64,000 bases of DNA from Silicimonas sp. (GCA_022819605.1 JAJEGW010000208.1:62001-126000); one strand, 5' to 3'; positions 37,162-46,845 are shown, counted from the stretch's first letter. Notes: a model not told the origin generated them from the letters alone. Numbers and translations: made by a program.

Positions 37162-38913
37162 TCACGTCTCCAGCAATTCGATCATCTCGTCGCGCATCAC
37201 GAATTTCTGCGGCTTTCCGGTGACAGTCATTGGGAGTTCGTCAACAACCCGGAAGTGCGCCGGAATCTTGAAGTGGGCAATTTGTCCATTCAAAGCCTCC
37301 CGCAGCTCCGCTCCGGATGTCTCCATTCCGGGTTTCGCGACAACCCAGGCACAGACTTGCTCTCCAAGTCTCTCGTCCGGAATGCCGAAAACCTGGGCGT
37401 CACTCACCTTCGGATGACGGATCAGGCATTCCTCGACCTCGCGCGGATAGATGTTCTCGCCGCCCCGGATGATCATGTCCTTGACGCGGCCGACGATCGA
37501 ACAGAATCCCTCTTCATCAAAGGCAGCGAGATCGCCTGAGTGCATCCAGCCGTCCATGATGCTCTCGGCTGTCTTTTCATCTTCCTGCCAATACCCCTTC
37601 ATGACGGAATAGCCGCGCGTGCAAAGTTCGCCATGAGCGCCGACCGGGACGATCCGGTTTTCACTGTCGATAATCTTGACTTCGAGATGGGGATGAACCC
37701 GTCCCACGGTTTCACATCGCTTGTCAGTGGGATCGTCAACGAAGCTCTGGAATGACACCGGCGACGTTTCCGTCATGCCATAGGCGATCGTGACCTCGGT
37801 CATATTCATTTCCGAGTTGACGCGTTGCATGACGTCAACCGGACAGGGGGCGCCTGCCATGATGCCGGTTCGCATGCTGGACAGGTCGCGCGGCTCTGTT
37901 TCAAGAGCCTCCAGCATCGCGACAAACATCGTCGGGACGCCGTAGACGGCCGTGCATCGCTCTCTGGCGAGGGCATCAAGCGTCTGGCCCGCATCGAATC
38001 CTGCACCGGGAAAGACCGCAGTAGCCCCTTTGCTGATCGCGCCCAGAACCCCCATGACCATGCCGAAGCAGTGATACAGCGGGACGGGGATGGCCAACCT
38101 GTCGGTTTCGGTCAGGTTGATCCGGTCGGTGACAAAACGGGCGTTGTTGATGATATTGTAGTGCGAGAGGGTCGCCCCCTTCGGTCTGCCGGTCGTTCCG
38201 GACGTGAATTGTATGTTGATTGCATCGTCGGGGGTGAGGGTCTTGTCGATCGCCGGCAGCCTCAGTTGCTGCGCGGGACCACCAAGCTTGCGGAGCTGTT
38301 CGAAGGAATACGCACCCGCCCCGGGCTCCTCCTCCAAAGTCACGACGCTGCGCAGGTGCGGAAGCCTGGCCGACTGGAGCCGTCCCGGTTCGCAGTCTTC
38401 AAGCTCAGGGGCGAGACTTCGTATCATGTCCGAATAGTCGGAGGTCTTGAACGACCTGGCCGCAATCAGCGCCTTGCACCCAACCTTGTTCAACGCGTAT
38501 TCCAGTTCGCCCGAACGATACGCCGGGTTGATGTTCACCAGCAGGACACCCACCCGTGCGGTCGCGAACTGGGTCAGCACCCATTCGACCCGATTCGGTG
38601 ACCAGATGCCCAGACGATCACCCTTGTTGAGGCCAAGCGCCAAAAGGCCGGACGCGATCTCATCCACCGCCCGGTCAAGATCATAGTAGCTCATCCTGAC
38701 ACCTTGCTCGCAGAACACGGCGGCATCGCGCGGACCAAAGCGTGAGACCGCTTCGCCCAGAAGTTGCGGAATGGTGACATAGGCCAGAGGCGGATGCGAC
38801 GGGCCACGGACGTAGGACTGATTGTCCTGCGGGGCAATCGCCTCAACCGGTGCATCAGTCCATGCTTTCCAGTCACAAATTCGATTCGCCAGGCTTTCGT
38901 TCAGGATTGACAT
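37162..38913 (-). CDS. Acyl-CoA synthetase (AMP-forming)
   Basis: The 583-residue adenylate-forming enzyme activates a carboxylic acid as acyl-AMP and then acyl-CoA. The P-loop-like core is INIQFTSGTTGRPKGATLSH, with YGMTETSP, the GWMHSGDLA/RVKDMIIRGGENIYP hinge region and the C-terminal catalytic Lys in PMTVTGKPQKF. It resembles medium-chain acyl-CoA ligases of Rhodobacterales. The ATG at 38913 (GGGGA upstream) lies 14 bases after the ATPase-amidase fusion, as the last gene of the amide operon. It is therefore likely to capture the acid released by that amidase. Substrate chain length cannot be read. Confidence 0.9.
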   Translation of the reverse strand: MSILNESLANRICDWKAWTDAPVEAIAPQDNQSYVRGPSHPPLAYVTIPQLLGEAVSRFGPRDAAVFCEQGVRMSYYDLDRAVDEIASGLLALGLNKGDRLGIWSPNRVEWVLTQFATARVGVLLVNINPAYRSGELEYALNKVGCKALIAARSFKTSDYSDMIRSLAPELEDCEPGRLQSARLPHLRSVVTLEEEPGAGAYSFEQLRKLGGPAQQLRLPAIDKTLTPDDAINIQFTSGTTGRPKGATLSHYNIINNARFVTDRINLTETDRLAIPVPLYHCFGMVMGVLGAISKGATAVFPGAGFDAGQTLDALARERCTAVYGVPTMFVAMLEALETEPRDLSSMRTGIMAGAPCPVDVMQRVNSEMNMTEVTIAYGMTETSPVSFQSFVDDPTDKRCETVGRVHPHLEVKIIDSENRIVPVGAHGELCTRGYSVMKGYWQEDEKTAESIMDGWMHSGDLAAFDEEGFCSIVGRVKDMIIRGGENIYPREVEECLIRHPKVSDAQVFGIPDERLGEQVCAWVVAKPGMETSGAELREALNGQIAHFKIPAHFRVVDELPMTVTGKPQKFVMRDEMIELLET

Positions 38914-38927
38914 GATGTTCCCCGGTC

Positions 38928-41282
38928 TTACATCGTCCGCCAGTCGCCGGATTGCTCGAAGGCATGTGCGGCCTGGTAGAGCTTCATCTCCCGGAACCTC
39001 TCGCCGACAAGCATCATGCCGATGGGCAGGCCTTCGCTCAGGCCGCACGGCACGTTCATGGCGGGCAGGCCACCGTTGAATGGTGCGGTGTTGCCGATCA
39101 TTTCGAATGCACGCTGGACATAGAGGCTGATGGAGCAATCCGCAGGCGGCACTTGCTGCGGCTTCATCGGCACGGTTGGCATCAACAACAGGTCGTGTTG
39201 CGCCAGCACGCCAGAGTAGACTTGGTTGACCTTGCGCATCAGGTTCTGCGCCTTGCCGTAGAAGCGGCCGCGGTACTGCTCCTGGAAGAACTCGCCGAGG
39301 AACATGCAGACCTTGAGCGAATGGGTCAATTCATCGGCCCTGTTCCGCCACTGGGCCATGTGATCCATCATCGACGGCAGGAAGAGACCCCTGTAGTTCG
39401 TGCCACCGGAGTTTCCGAGCATCATGTGATCCTGCAATCCCTCGACCGTGATCGCCGTCCAGCAGTCAACCGCGAGATTGTGCTCCGGGATCGAGACTTC
39501 ATCGACGTGTGCGCCAAGCTCCCGGAAGCGTTCGGCGGCGGCAAGCACCTTTTGGTCGACGTCCGCCTCGCTCTCGGTCCGGCGGAACCCTTCCTTGAGG
39601 ATTGCAATTCGGAGCCCCTGCGCCCCGCGTCCCAAGGCTTCGGTATAGTGAAACGTTTGCGGACAGTTCTGGCGTGGATCGAGACCATCCTCGCCGGCAA
39701 GTACTTCGAGCAGCAAGGCGTTGTCTGCAACAGTGTTCGTCACCGGTCCGACATGGTCTATCGTCTGCTCGATCGGCATGACACCGGTGTACGGAACGAG
39801 CCCGTGCGTGGGCTTCATGCCGTAAACGCCGCAATTGGAGGACGGGATGCGGATCGAGCCTCCCTGATCCCCGGCGATCGCCATGTCGACTTCCCCGGCG
39901 GCAACCAGCGCCGCCGATCCTCCGGACGAGCCACCGGCCATGAACCCGTGCTTCCAGGGGTTGTGGATCGGGCCCTTGGAACCGGTGTGTGATCCGCCCG
40001 AGAGGCAGAAGTTCTCGCAATGCGCCTTGCCGGCGATGATTGCGCCAGCATCCAGCATCCGGGTGACGATGGTCGCGTCAATTTCCGGCGTGTAGCCTTC
40101 CATCACCGACGATCCGTTCATCATCGGCACGCCAGCCAGGCAGATCGTGTCCTTGAGTGCAACCCGCCTGCCACGCAACGGACCGTCCGGCGCCCCCTTG
40201 ACCTCGGTCTTGACGTACCAGGCGTTGAGAGGGTTTTCCGAAGGATCCGGGAAGTGGCCCGGTGAACGTGGATAGCGCACAGGCGGCAGGTTGTCCGGCG
40301 TTGCGTCCAACCGATCATAGGCCTGGATGTAGGGTTCCATGATTTCGGAATATTCGTGCAATTCCTCATCCGTAAGGCTCATGCCGAACCGGCTGGCCAT
40401 GTTGCGCATCTGCGAAAGTGTCGGGCGTTTTACGGTCATGTTGGTCACCAGGTTTTGGACAGCAGGTTGGCTCGGCAGGGCGGCAAGGGGTTCGGATTGC
40501 TTTCGCGGCTTGGGCGACGCTTGGTGCGGATTCCTTTGCCCTCGGGTCGAACGGGCGGTTCCGAACCCCAAGTACTGATCGACCTTGGCCTGGTCCGACA
40601 GGTCGGACTTTTGCAGCTCTCCAGTGATCCGGCCCCGCTCAATGACAAGAACCCGATCCGACAGCTCGGAGATGAAATCGAGATTCTGCTCGACCAGCAG
40701 GATGGAAAGTCCCCGGCCCTCGCGAAGGCGGAGAAGCGTCTCCCCGATCTCGTCGATGATCGAGGGCTGAATGCCTTCTGTCGGCTCGTCCAGAAGAAGA
40801 AAGTCCGGATCCCCCATCAGGCATCTTGCCAGGGCCAGCAATTGCTGTTCACCACCCGACAGCGCTGCACCCTGCCGGTCAGACAGCGTGCGAAGGCGCG
40901 AGAAATCCGAAAAGATGGTTTCCAGAACATCGCTCTCCGAAGTGCCGGCGTACTCATGCCAGGCAAAGCGTAGGTTGTCGCGCACCGTCAGCTGAGGGAA
41001 TATGCCCCTTCCTTGGGGAACATATCCAACGCCAAGCCCGGCGCGTTCGTGGGGCGACATCCGGGTGACGTCTTCGGCGCGAAACCTGATCGTCCCGGAT
41101 CCGGCGGGCAGAAAGCCCATGATGGTCTTCAGAAGCGTGGACTTGCCCATTCCGTTATGGCCAAGAATGCCGACGACCTCGTTCTCGGCGACCGAGAAGT
41201 CGATGCCATGCAGGATCGGCACCCTTCCATATCCACCCGCGAGCCCCATGACTTCCAGCACATCTGCAACGCCTTCGTTCAT
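38928..41282 (-). CDS. LivF-type ATPase fused to an amidase-signature hydrolase
   Basis: One open frame of 784 residues. Residues 1-245 are a LivF ATPase: Walker A GHNGMGKST (41-49), signature LSGGEQQLLALARC and Walker B FLLLDEPTEGIQ. A Pro/Ser/Gln-rich linker covers about 247-281. Residues 282-784 are an amidase: Lys377 (RVALKDT), the cis-Ser in AGGSSGGS (449-456) and nucleophile Ser476 (GDQGGSIRIPS). No stop or frameshift separates them. The internal ATG at 40439 has no good ribosome-binding site, so a true fusion is favoured over two proteins. It would hydrolyse the imported amide at the transporter. It starts 1 base after the livG stop. Confidence 0.85.
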   Translation of the reverse strand: MNEGVADVLEVMGLAGGYGRVPILHGIDFSVAENEVVGILGHNGMGKSTLLKTIMGFLPAGSGTIRFRAEDVTRMSPHERAGLGVGYVPQGRGIFPQLTVRDNLRFAWHEYAGTSESDVLETIFSDFSRLRTLSDRQGAALSGGEQQLLALARCLMGDPDFLLLDEPTEGIQPSIIDEIGETLLRLREGRGLSILLVEQNLDFISELSDRVLVIERGRITGELQKSDLSDQAKVDQYLGFGTARSTRGQRNPHQASPKPRKQSEPLAALPSQPAVQNLVTNMTVKRPTLSQMRNMASRFGMSLTDEELHEYSEIMEPYIQAYDRLDATPDNLPPVRYPRSPGHFPDPSENPLNAWYVKTEVKGAPDGPLRGRRVALKDTICLAGVPMMNGSSVMEGYTPEIDATIVTRMLDAGAIIAGKAHCENFCLSGGSHTGSKGPIHNPWKHGFMAGGSSGGSAALVAAGEVDMAIAGDQGGSIRIPSSNCGVYGMKPTHGLVPYTGVMPIEQTIDHVGPVTNTVADNALLLEVLAGEDGLDPRQNCPQTFHYTEALGRGAQGLRIAILKEGFRRTESEADVDQKVLAAAERFRELGAHVDEVSIPEHNLAVDCWTAITVEGLQDHMMLGNSGGTNYRGLFLPSMMDHMAQWRNRADELTHSLKVCMFLGEFFQEQYRGRFYGKAQNLMRKVNQVYSGVLAQHDLLLMPTVPMKPQQVPPADCSISLYVQRAFEMIGNTAPFNGGLPAMNVPCGLSEGLPIGMMLVGERFREMKLYQAAHAFEQSGDWRTM

Positions 41283-41283
41283 C

Positions 41284-42000
41284 TCAGGACTTCTTTCCAA
41301 GATAGACATTTCGCACCACGGGATCGGACATGACACGATCCACGTGGTCCTCCATCAGCACCTTGCCCTGATGAAAGACCGTCACCGTCTTTGCGATCGA
41401 ACGAATGAACTGCATGTCGTGCTCGACAATGATGAGCGCGGCTTGCCTGTTCAGTTCATGGATGATTCCCGTCATCCGTTCGACTTCTTCGGCGCCCAGG
41501 CCGGCGGCAGGTTCGTCGAGCAAGATGAGCCAAGGATCGCCAACGGCAACCAGCCCGAGCTCCACGCGTTGCCTCTCCCCATGTGCCAGCCGACCCAACT
41601 CGTCCCTCGCAATTGGCCCCAGGGCCAAGAAGTCGATGATCTCCTGCGTCTTGCGATCGGCCTCCCGAGAGTCATGAAACCGCCGCGCGGCAAGCCAGAT
41701 GTTCTCATGAACACTGAGGGAGTCCATGACATTGGGTGTCTGGGTCTTCATCCCGACACCAAGCGAGGCGATCTGGTGCGGCATCCATCCGGTGGTCTCG
41801 ATGCCGCGCATGTACACGTCGCCTTCGGTCGGGGACTGCAGGCCTGTGACGCACTTGAAGAAGGTGGACTTTCCCGCACCGTTCGGGCCGATCAGGCATC
41901 GAAGCTCGCGGGCCCGAAGCTTGAAGTCCACCCTGTTCGCCGCGACGACGCCGCCAAAGCGCATCGTGAGTCCCTGGGTTTCGAGAGCGACTTCAGCCAT
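41284..42000 (-). CDS. livG: ABC transporter ATPase, LivG type
   Basis: The 238-residue ATPase belongs to the branched-chain/amide/urea importer class. Walker A is GPNGAGKST, the signature is AHGERQRVELGLV (a degenerate LSGGQ, as often in LivG/UrtD), and Walker B is LILLDEPAAGLGAEE. The H-loop VEHDMQFIRSIAKTVTV follows, and the protein ends VRNVYLGKK. It pairs with the LivF domain of the next gene. The start overlaps livM by 8 bases. The gene context (amide-type binding protein and amidase) suggests amides or urea analogues rather than amino acids. Confidence 0.92.
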   Translation of the reverse strand: MAEVALETQGLTMRFGGVVAANRVDFKLRARELRCLIGPNGAGKSTFFKCVTGLQSPTEGDVYMRGIETTGWMPHQIASLGVGMKTQTPNVMDSLSVHENIWLAARRFHDSREADRKTQEIIDFLALGPIARDELGRLAHGERQRVELGLVAVGDPWLILLDEPAAGLGAEEVERMTGIIHELNRQAALIIVEHDMQFIRSIAKTVTVFHQGKVLMEDHVDRVMSDPVVRNVYLGKKS

Positions 42001-43030
42001 TCAGCCGCTCCCGGTGCCGCAATCGGCGCCGCTGACGAGTGCGTCCGGGCGGTCTTCGCTCGAAGCTGACTTTCCAAAGCCCTGACAGGGCCGGAACGAC
42101 GCCCTTGGGCAGGAAAAGCACGAAGAGCACCAGGACTAGGCCTGTGACGAGGGCGTTGTCGACGATGGCCTGCTGCCCAAGCAGGAACTTGAGGTAGGCA
42201 AGGCCAGCCGCGCCAAGAACGGGCCCAAGGCGGGTCCCAAGCCCTCCGACGATGCACCAGATGATGATTTCAGCCGACTGGCTCAGGGAAAACAGGTTGG
42301 GCGTGACGATCTCGGCCCAATTTGCGAACAGCCCGCCGGCCAGGCCGGCAATGGCGGCTCCGATGACGAACATCACGGTCTTCCGCGCCCGCACGTCGTA
42401 GCCCATGAGCGACATGCGGATTTCGTTTTCGCGAATGCCCACGGCGATGCGTCCAAAGCTCGACCGGAGCAGGACGGTTACGAGCAGGTAAACGAAGCCC
42501 AGCAAGACGGCGCAAACATAGAAGTAGCTGTCACCCCAGATGTAAGCGTCCGGCTTGCCTGGCACGTTCAATGTCTGGAAGCCGGGAATGCCATTGAATC
42601 CGCCCAGCCGGGCGTTGCCGATCATGTATTGCGGGCCGGCGGTCGAATTGATGACCTTGAACAGGATCAGGGTGACAACCAGGGTGATGACGCCCAGGTA
42701 GACGTCGTTGAGGCGCCCGTAGAACATCATCGCACCCAGGAGCACGGCGAAGACTGCCGGAACCAGTACGGCCAGAAGCATCGGAATGGTGCTTTCGCCA
42801 ATGTTGATCGCGGAAATCGCGTAGGCATATGCGCCCAATCCGAAGAACGCCGCCTGGCCAAAGCAGAGGATGCCCCCGAAGCCCCAGATCAGTCCGAGAC
42901 TCAGGCCCAACATGCCATATATTGCCAAGACGGTGAGCGTGTAGGTGCCGATGATCAAAGGCAGCACCAGGATCAGAGCACCCGTGACGACGGCAATTGC
43001 AATGGCATCCCTTTTCAGGTCGCCGGGCAT
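41993..43030 (-). CDS. livM: ABC transporter permease, LivM type
   Basis: The 345-residue permease has about 9 hydrophobic helices and the LivM hallmarks LGLIWGFGGILCFGQAAFFGLG, VGIRENEIRMSLMGYD (EAA-like loop) and GLGTRLGPVLGA. The C-terminal tail is very basic (RRPPGRTRQRRRLRHRERL), and its last codons overlap livG. The start codon overlaps the livH stop (TAATG). It forms the channel with LivH. Confidence 0.93.
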   Translation of the reverse strand: MPGDLKRDAIAIAVVTGALILVLPLIIGTYTLTVLAIYGMLGLSLGLIWGFGGILCFGQAAFFGLGAYAYAISAINIGESTIPMLLAVLVPAVFAVLLGAMMFYGRLNDVYLGVITLVVTLILFKVINSTAGPQYMIGNARLGGFNGIPGFQTLNVPGKPDAYIWGDSYFYVCAVLLGFVYLLVTVLLRSSFGRIAVGIRENEIRMSLMGYDVRARKTVMFVIGAAIAGLAGGLFANWAEIVTPNLFSLSQSAEIIIWCIVGGLGTRLGPVLGAAGLAYLKFLLGQQAIVDNALVTGLVLVLFVLFLPKGVVPALSGLWKVSFERRPPGRTRQRRRLRHRERLNG

Positions 43031-43896
43031 TACAGCTTGCCCTTGAAGAACGTGCCTGTGACGCCCTGTGGCAGGATCCTGAGCAGGACGACTGCCGCGA
43101 CAAGCAGCGCGACTTCGCCGATGACCGGCGAGATGGCAAAGGTGAAGATCTGGTTCACCGCACCGAAGAAGCTGGCGCTCGCAAACAGCCCGGCGACAAG
43201 GGACGGACCGCCCGCAATGACGGTGATGAACGCCTTGGCAATGTACGCGCCGCCAGATGTCGGAACGAGCCCGACCAAGGGTGCAAGGACTGCGCCAGCC
43301 AATCCGGACAACGCGGAGCCACAGAAAAACGTTGCCATGTAGACGCGGTCGGGGCTGTAGCCCAATGCCGCCGCCATGTCCGGCCTTTGCATCGTGCCGC
43401 GGGCAACAAGACCGGCACGCGTGCCTTTCAGCACCGCAAGCATCGCGACAAGCAGCAATGCCGAGACGACTATGATGAAGAAATTGTAGCCATTGACCTG
43501 GTAGTTTCCGATGGCGAAGCCAGCGATCGGTGTTGAAATGCCGGTCGTCGTGTTCCCGAAAATCATCGTGGCGAGACCTATGAAAAAAAGGCTCAGGCCC
43601 CAGGTCGCCAGCATCGTGTCAACCAGGCGCCCGTAGAGATGGCGAATCACGAGCCGTTCAACGACAAGACCGATCAGTCCGACGACAACGGGTGCAATCA
43701 CCAGCATGGCAACGAAGACGTTCATGCCGAGATTGACTGCCGTGATCGTCGCGTATCCGCCCATCATCATGAACTCGCCATGGGCGAGGTTGATCACCTT
43801 GATCATTCCGAACACGATGGCCAGCCCGGCGCTAATGAGGATCAGCGAGGCGACCCCGTAGAGCATTTCGACAAGGACGACGACGTACAGGTCCAT
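43030..43896 (-). CDS. livH: ABC transporter permease, LivH type
   Basis: The 288-residue permease starts MDLYVVVLVEMLYGVASLIL, followed by the diagnostic LAIVFGMIKVINLAHGEFMMMGGY. It has eight or so hydrophobic segments and the cytoplasmic loop RPDMAAALGYSPDRVYMATF. The ATG at 43896 was chosen because upstream residues are basic shadow sequence. It lies 80 bases after the binding-protein gene. The sequence resembles FmdE/UrtB-like amide/urea permeases as much as amino-acid ones. Confidence 0.92.
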   Translation of the reverse strand: MDLYVVVLVEMLYGVASLILISAGLAIVFGMIKVINLAHGEFMMMGGYATITAVNLGMNVFVAMLVIAPVVVGLIGLVVERLVIRHLYGRLVDTMLATWGLSLFFIGLATMIFGNTTTGISTPIAGFAIGNYQVNGYNFFIIVVSALLLVAMLAVLKGTRAGLVARGTMQRPDMAAALGYSPDRVYMATFFCGSALSGLAGAVLAPLVGLVPTSGGAYIAKAFITVIAGGPSLVAGLFASASFFGAVNQIFTFAISPVIGEVALLVAAVVLLRILPQGVTGTFFKGKL

Positions 43897-43975
43897 TGGC
43901 ACAGGGATCCGTCGGAAGGGAGCGTCATTTCTCGCGGGGCGACGGCTGCCGCCCCGGCCGGGTCCTCGGACGCGA

Positions 43976-45196
43976 TCAGATCTGGATTTCGTACTGCGTG
44001 TTGTCGTCCGGGTTGGCCTGCAGATCACAGACCGCCTGCGTGTCGATTGGCTGACGTTGCGGCAAGGTCTCGATCACGCGCATGCCCTGATCCTCAATCT
44101 CCATGATGTGGACGTCAAGAACGGCGTGGTGCGTTTTTGGGTCGACCGTCACCGTGCCCGCGGGACCGCCAATGGAAAGGCCGGTTTCCAGTGCAGCGAT
44201 CACGGCCTCTCGATCCGGCGAACCTGCCTGACGCACAGCCTCTGCCCAGGTCATGACACCTTGGTAGTTCGACACGGCGATCTCGTGGATCAGGCTGCTG
44301 TCGCCGTACGCCGCCGACCAGCGTTCCTTGAACGCGTTGTTTGCAGGCGTGTCGAGTTCCTGGCTGTAATTGTATGCGACCATGATCCCGTTGCCTTCCT
44401 CGGGCGTCAGCACCTTGTGCTCGTTGCCGACGCCCATGGTGGTCGAAGCCAGCGGGATGCGATCCTTCATGCCGGCTGCCGCCCATTGACGGAAGAAGGA
44501 CAGGTGAGCACCGCCAACGAGCGGTGCGATGACTAGGTCGGGGCCGACTGTCTGGATCTTGGCTATTGTCGAGCCGAAGTCGCTTACATCCAGCGGGAAA
44601 AAGTCAACGCCCACGGTCTCGCCACCATTGTCAGCAACGAATTTCTGGATCCAGCGCGCCGTGATCTGCCCATAGTTGTAGTCGGCGGCAAGGATGTAGA
44701 CCGCCTTGCCCGACTTACCCATTGCATAAGGCACAAGGGCCTCGACCTGTTGGGCGGGCGTGACGCCGTTGATGAAAATGTTCCTGTCGCAGACGCCGCC
44801 TTCATAAAGGACGTTGTAGAAGTAGAGCGTCCGGCTCTTGCGCATGGTCTGGCGGATCGCTTCGCGCGAGGCCGAAAGGATGCCGCCATGCACGACATCC
44901 ACCTGATCCCGCCGGGTCAGCTGCTGCCCGTACTGCGAATACAGCGCCATGTCGGACTGGGTGTCGTAGGCGATAACCTCAACCTGCATGCCAAGCAGGC
45001 CCCCGGCCGCGTTGATTTCATCAACGGCGAGGCGCATGGCCATGTCCATCGGTGTGCCGTAGGCATCGAAGATGCCCGATGTGTCCAGTATCGAGCCGAG
45101 CTTGATCCTGTCGGCGGCCACGGCCGCACTGGGCAGCATGGACGTGCTTGCGACCGCCGCCGCGCTGCTCAAGAATGTGCGACGATTCAGTGACAT
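43976..45196 (-). CDS. Amide/urea-type ABC substrate-binding protein (FmdD/UrtA-like), Tat signal
   Basis: The 406-residue periplasmic protein of the peripl_BP_5 class begins MSLNRRTFLSSAAAVASTS, a twin-arginine signal, with cleavage near AVAA. The mature part starts KLGSILDTSGIFDAYGTPMD, with INAAGGLLGMQVEV, YNVLYEGGVCDRNIFING and YNYGQITARWIQKF. These blocks are shared with FmdD (short-chain amides) and UrtA (urea). GGGAGGA lies 8 bases before the ATG at 45196. It feeds LivHMG and the LivF-amidase fusion encoded downstream. The ligand is probably a short amide; this is inferred. Confidence 0.88.
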   Translation of the reverse strand: MSLNRRTFLSSAAAVASTSMLPSAAVAADRIKLGSILDTSGIFDAYGTPMDMAMRLAVDEINAAGGLLGMQVEVIAYDTQSDMALYSQYGQQLTRRDQVDVVHGGILSASREAIRQTMRKSRTLYFYNVLYEGGVCDRNIFINGVTPAQQVEALVPYAMGKSGKAVYILAADYNYGQITARWIQKFVADNGGETVGVDFFPLDVSDFGSTIAKIQTVGPDLVIAPLVGGAHLSFFRQWAAAGMKDRIPLASTTMGVGNEHKVLTPEEGNGIMVAYNYSQELDTPANNAFKERWSAAYGDSSLIHEIAVSNYQGVMTWAEAVRQAGSPDREAVIAALETGLSIGGPAGTVTVDPKTHHAVLDVHIMEIEDQGMRVIETLPQRQPIDTQAVCDLQANPDDNTQYEIQI

Positions 45197-45234
45197 GTGC
45201 ATTTCCTCCCTATTGTCATCCGAATTGGATTGCT

Positions 45235-46845
45235 TCACGGCTTGGACTTTCCCTTGCCGTTCTCCGACTTGTCCTTGATGCGGTTGGCGTAGTCGGCGGT
45301 GCGCCCGGCAAGGTTGGAATCGAAATCGAGCCCGATTTCCTCGCCCATCTGCTTCATGGCCGGAAGACGCACGGCCATGCCGAGGATCTGGTCCATGGCA
45401 GCGCCAAACGCTCCGTCCACGCCGCCGCCGCCGCTGTCCGAGCCGCCACCGCCCGAAATCTGGTTGATCCTGATGGAGTCAATCCTCTCGACCGGCTTCA
45501 TCATCTGCGTCATGATTTCGGGCAAACGGTCGAGCTTGCGCTCCTCCAGGCGCATCTTGATCACGGCGTCCCCAAGGGTGTTTTCCGCCTTGTTCAAGGC
45601 AACGCGACCGGCCGCTTCCGCTTCCATGCGCGCGCGTTCCGCTTCGCCTTCCCTTGTCTTCGCGGTCGCTTCGGCCCGGGCCCTTTCGAGGAGCGTTTCG
45701 ACATCGCGTTTCACCCGAGCACCTTCGAGATCAAGTTCCTTTTCCTGGTTCAAGTGCGCGATCTCGCGCTCGCGTTCAGCGATGGCACGCTCCTTCTGCG
45801 CCTGAACGCTTTCTGCGGCCAGCATGACCTTTGAGCGCGCCTCTTCTTCCGCAACACGGGCCTCGGCTTCTTCCGTGCGTCTCTTTGCAATCTGGATCTC
45901 GTTTGCGATTTTGTCTTCCTCAAGCGCCAGAATGGCGGCCATCTCCGTCTTCCGCAGCGCCTCGTCGCTCTCGACTTGTGCGGCCTTCGCGCGTCTTTCG
46001 TTCTCGATACGGGTGGTCTCGCTCGCCAGTTCCGCGTCGTCCCGCGCCCGGTCCTCCCGCGATTTTGCATCCGCCTCGAGCTTGGCCAGGTGTTCCTGCT
46101 GTGCGATCTCTGCTTCCCGTTCCTCGCGCTGCAGTTCGAGCTGCCTTTGATGTTGAGCCAGCCGACTTTCGCGAACGGCAACTTCCGCTTCGGTCTCGAT
46201 GCGGACGCGCTCCTTACGCTGGTCCGAAACCAGTGCGGCCAGACGCCGCATGCCCTGCGCATTGAATGCGTTGTTCTCGTTCCATTGGCCGAGGTCGCTT
46301 TGGTCAACTCCGACCAATGACGCCGAAACAAGAGTTAGCCCGAGCTTGGATGCCTGGGATTCAACGGTCACTGCCACGTCGTCCGAAAACGCAGAACGAT
46401 CCAAGTGGATTTCTTCCAGCGTCCGGGCTGCCGCTGCCCGCTGGATGGCGTCAACCATCGCGCCCTTCAGAACGTCGGCGGGCGATTCCCTGCCCCGGGC
46501 AATCCGAGCGCCGAGCGTCTGTGCGGCGGTCGAGATGCCCTGTTGGGTCGGGGCAACGCGAAGTTCGAATTCGAACTCAATGTCGGCGCGAATCTGGTCG
46601 CGCGTCAGCACCGCGTCCTGACCATCACGATTGACACGGTGCGCAAACGCACCCATGAACACTTTCTGGACCCGGTGCAGGATTGGAAGCGACAGACATC
46701 CGCCTTCGGTCACGACTCGCGAACCACCAAATCCGGTCCTGACAAGAGCGGTGTCCAGACTGGCCTTTGCATAATAGCGCTGGAGGAACCAGATCGCGAC
46801 AAGCGCAACGGTTGCAAACAGAAGCAGCAGGATAACCCAGCCCAA
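45235..46845 (-). CDS. Flotillin/YqiK-like SPFH membrane protein
   Basis: The 536-residue protein has one N-terminal membrane helix (about 2-24, GWVILLLLFATVALVAIWFL). An SPFH/PHB domain follows (about 30-200), then a very long charged coiled coil (about 210-430, Glu/Arg/Ala repeats), a GGGGSDSGGGG linker at about 465 and a C-terminal oligomerisation segment. Flotillins organise membrane microdomains. The start is a TTG at 46845 with AAGGAG 7 bases upstream; the frame is open to 46893. It is the first gene after the palindrome and directly precedes the amide binding-protein gene (38 bases), so it is probably part of the transport operon. Confidence 0.85.
   Translation of the reverse strand: MGWVILLLLFATVALVAIWFLQRYYAKASLDTALVRTGFGGSRVVTEGGCLSLPILHRVQKVFMGAFAHRVNRDGQDAVLTRDQIRADIEFEFELRVAPTQQGISTAAQTLGARIARGRESPADVLKGAMVDAIQRAAAARTLEEIHLDRSAFSDDVAVTVESQASKLGLTLVSASLVGVDQSDLGQWNENNAFNAQGMRRLAALVSDQRKERVRIETEAEVAVRESRLAQHQRQLELQREEREAEIAQQEHLAKLEADAKSREDRARDDAELASETTRIENERRAKAAQVESDEALRKTEMAAILALEEDKIANEIQIAKRRTEEAEARVAEEEARSKVMLAAESVQAQKERAIAEREREIAHLNQEKELDLEGARVKRDVETLLERARAEATAKTREGEAERARMEAEAAGRVALNKAENTLGDAVIKMRLEERKLDRLPEIMTQMMKPVERIDSIRINQISGGGGSDSGGGGVDGAFGAAMDQILGMAVRLPAMKQMGEEIGLDFDSNLAGRTADYANRIKDKSENGKGKSKP

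Noticed and set aside
40437-40439. Separate amidase gene starting at the internal ATG at 40439
   Set aside because: The frame is continuous with the ATPase and there is no good ribosome-binding site before this ATG; kept as the main alternative to the fusion.
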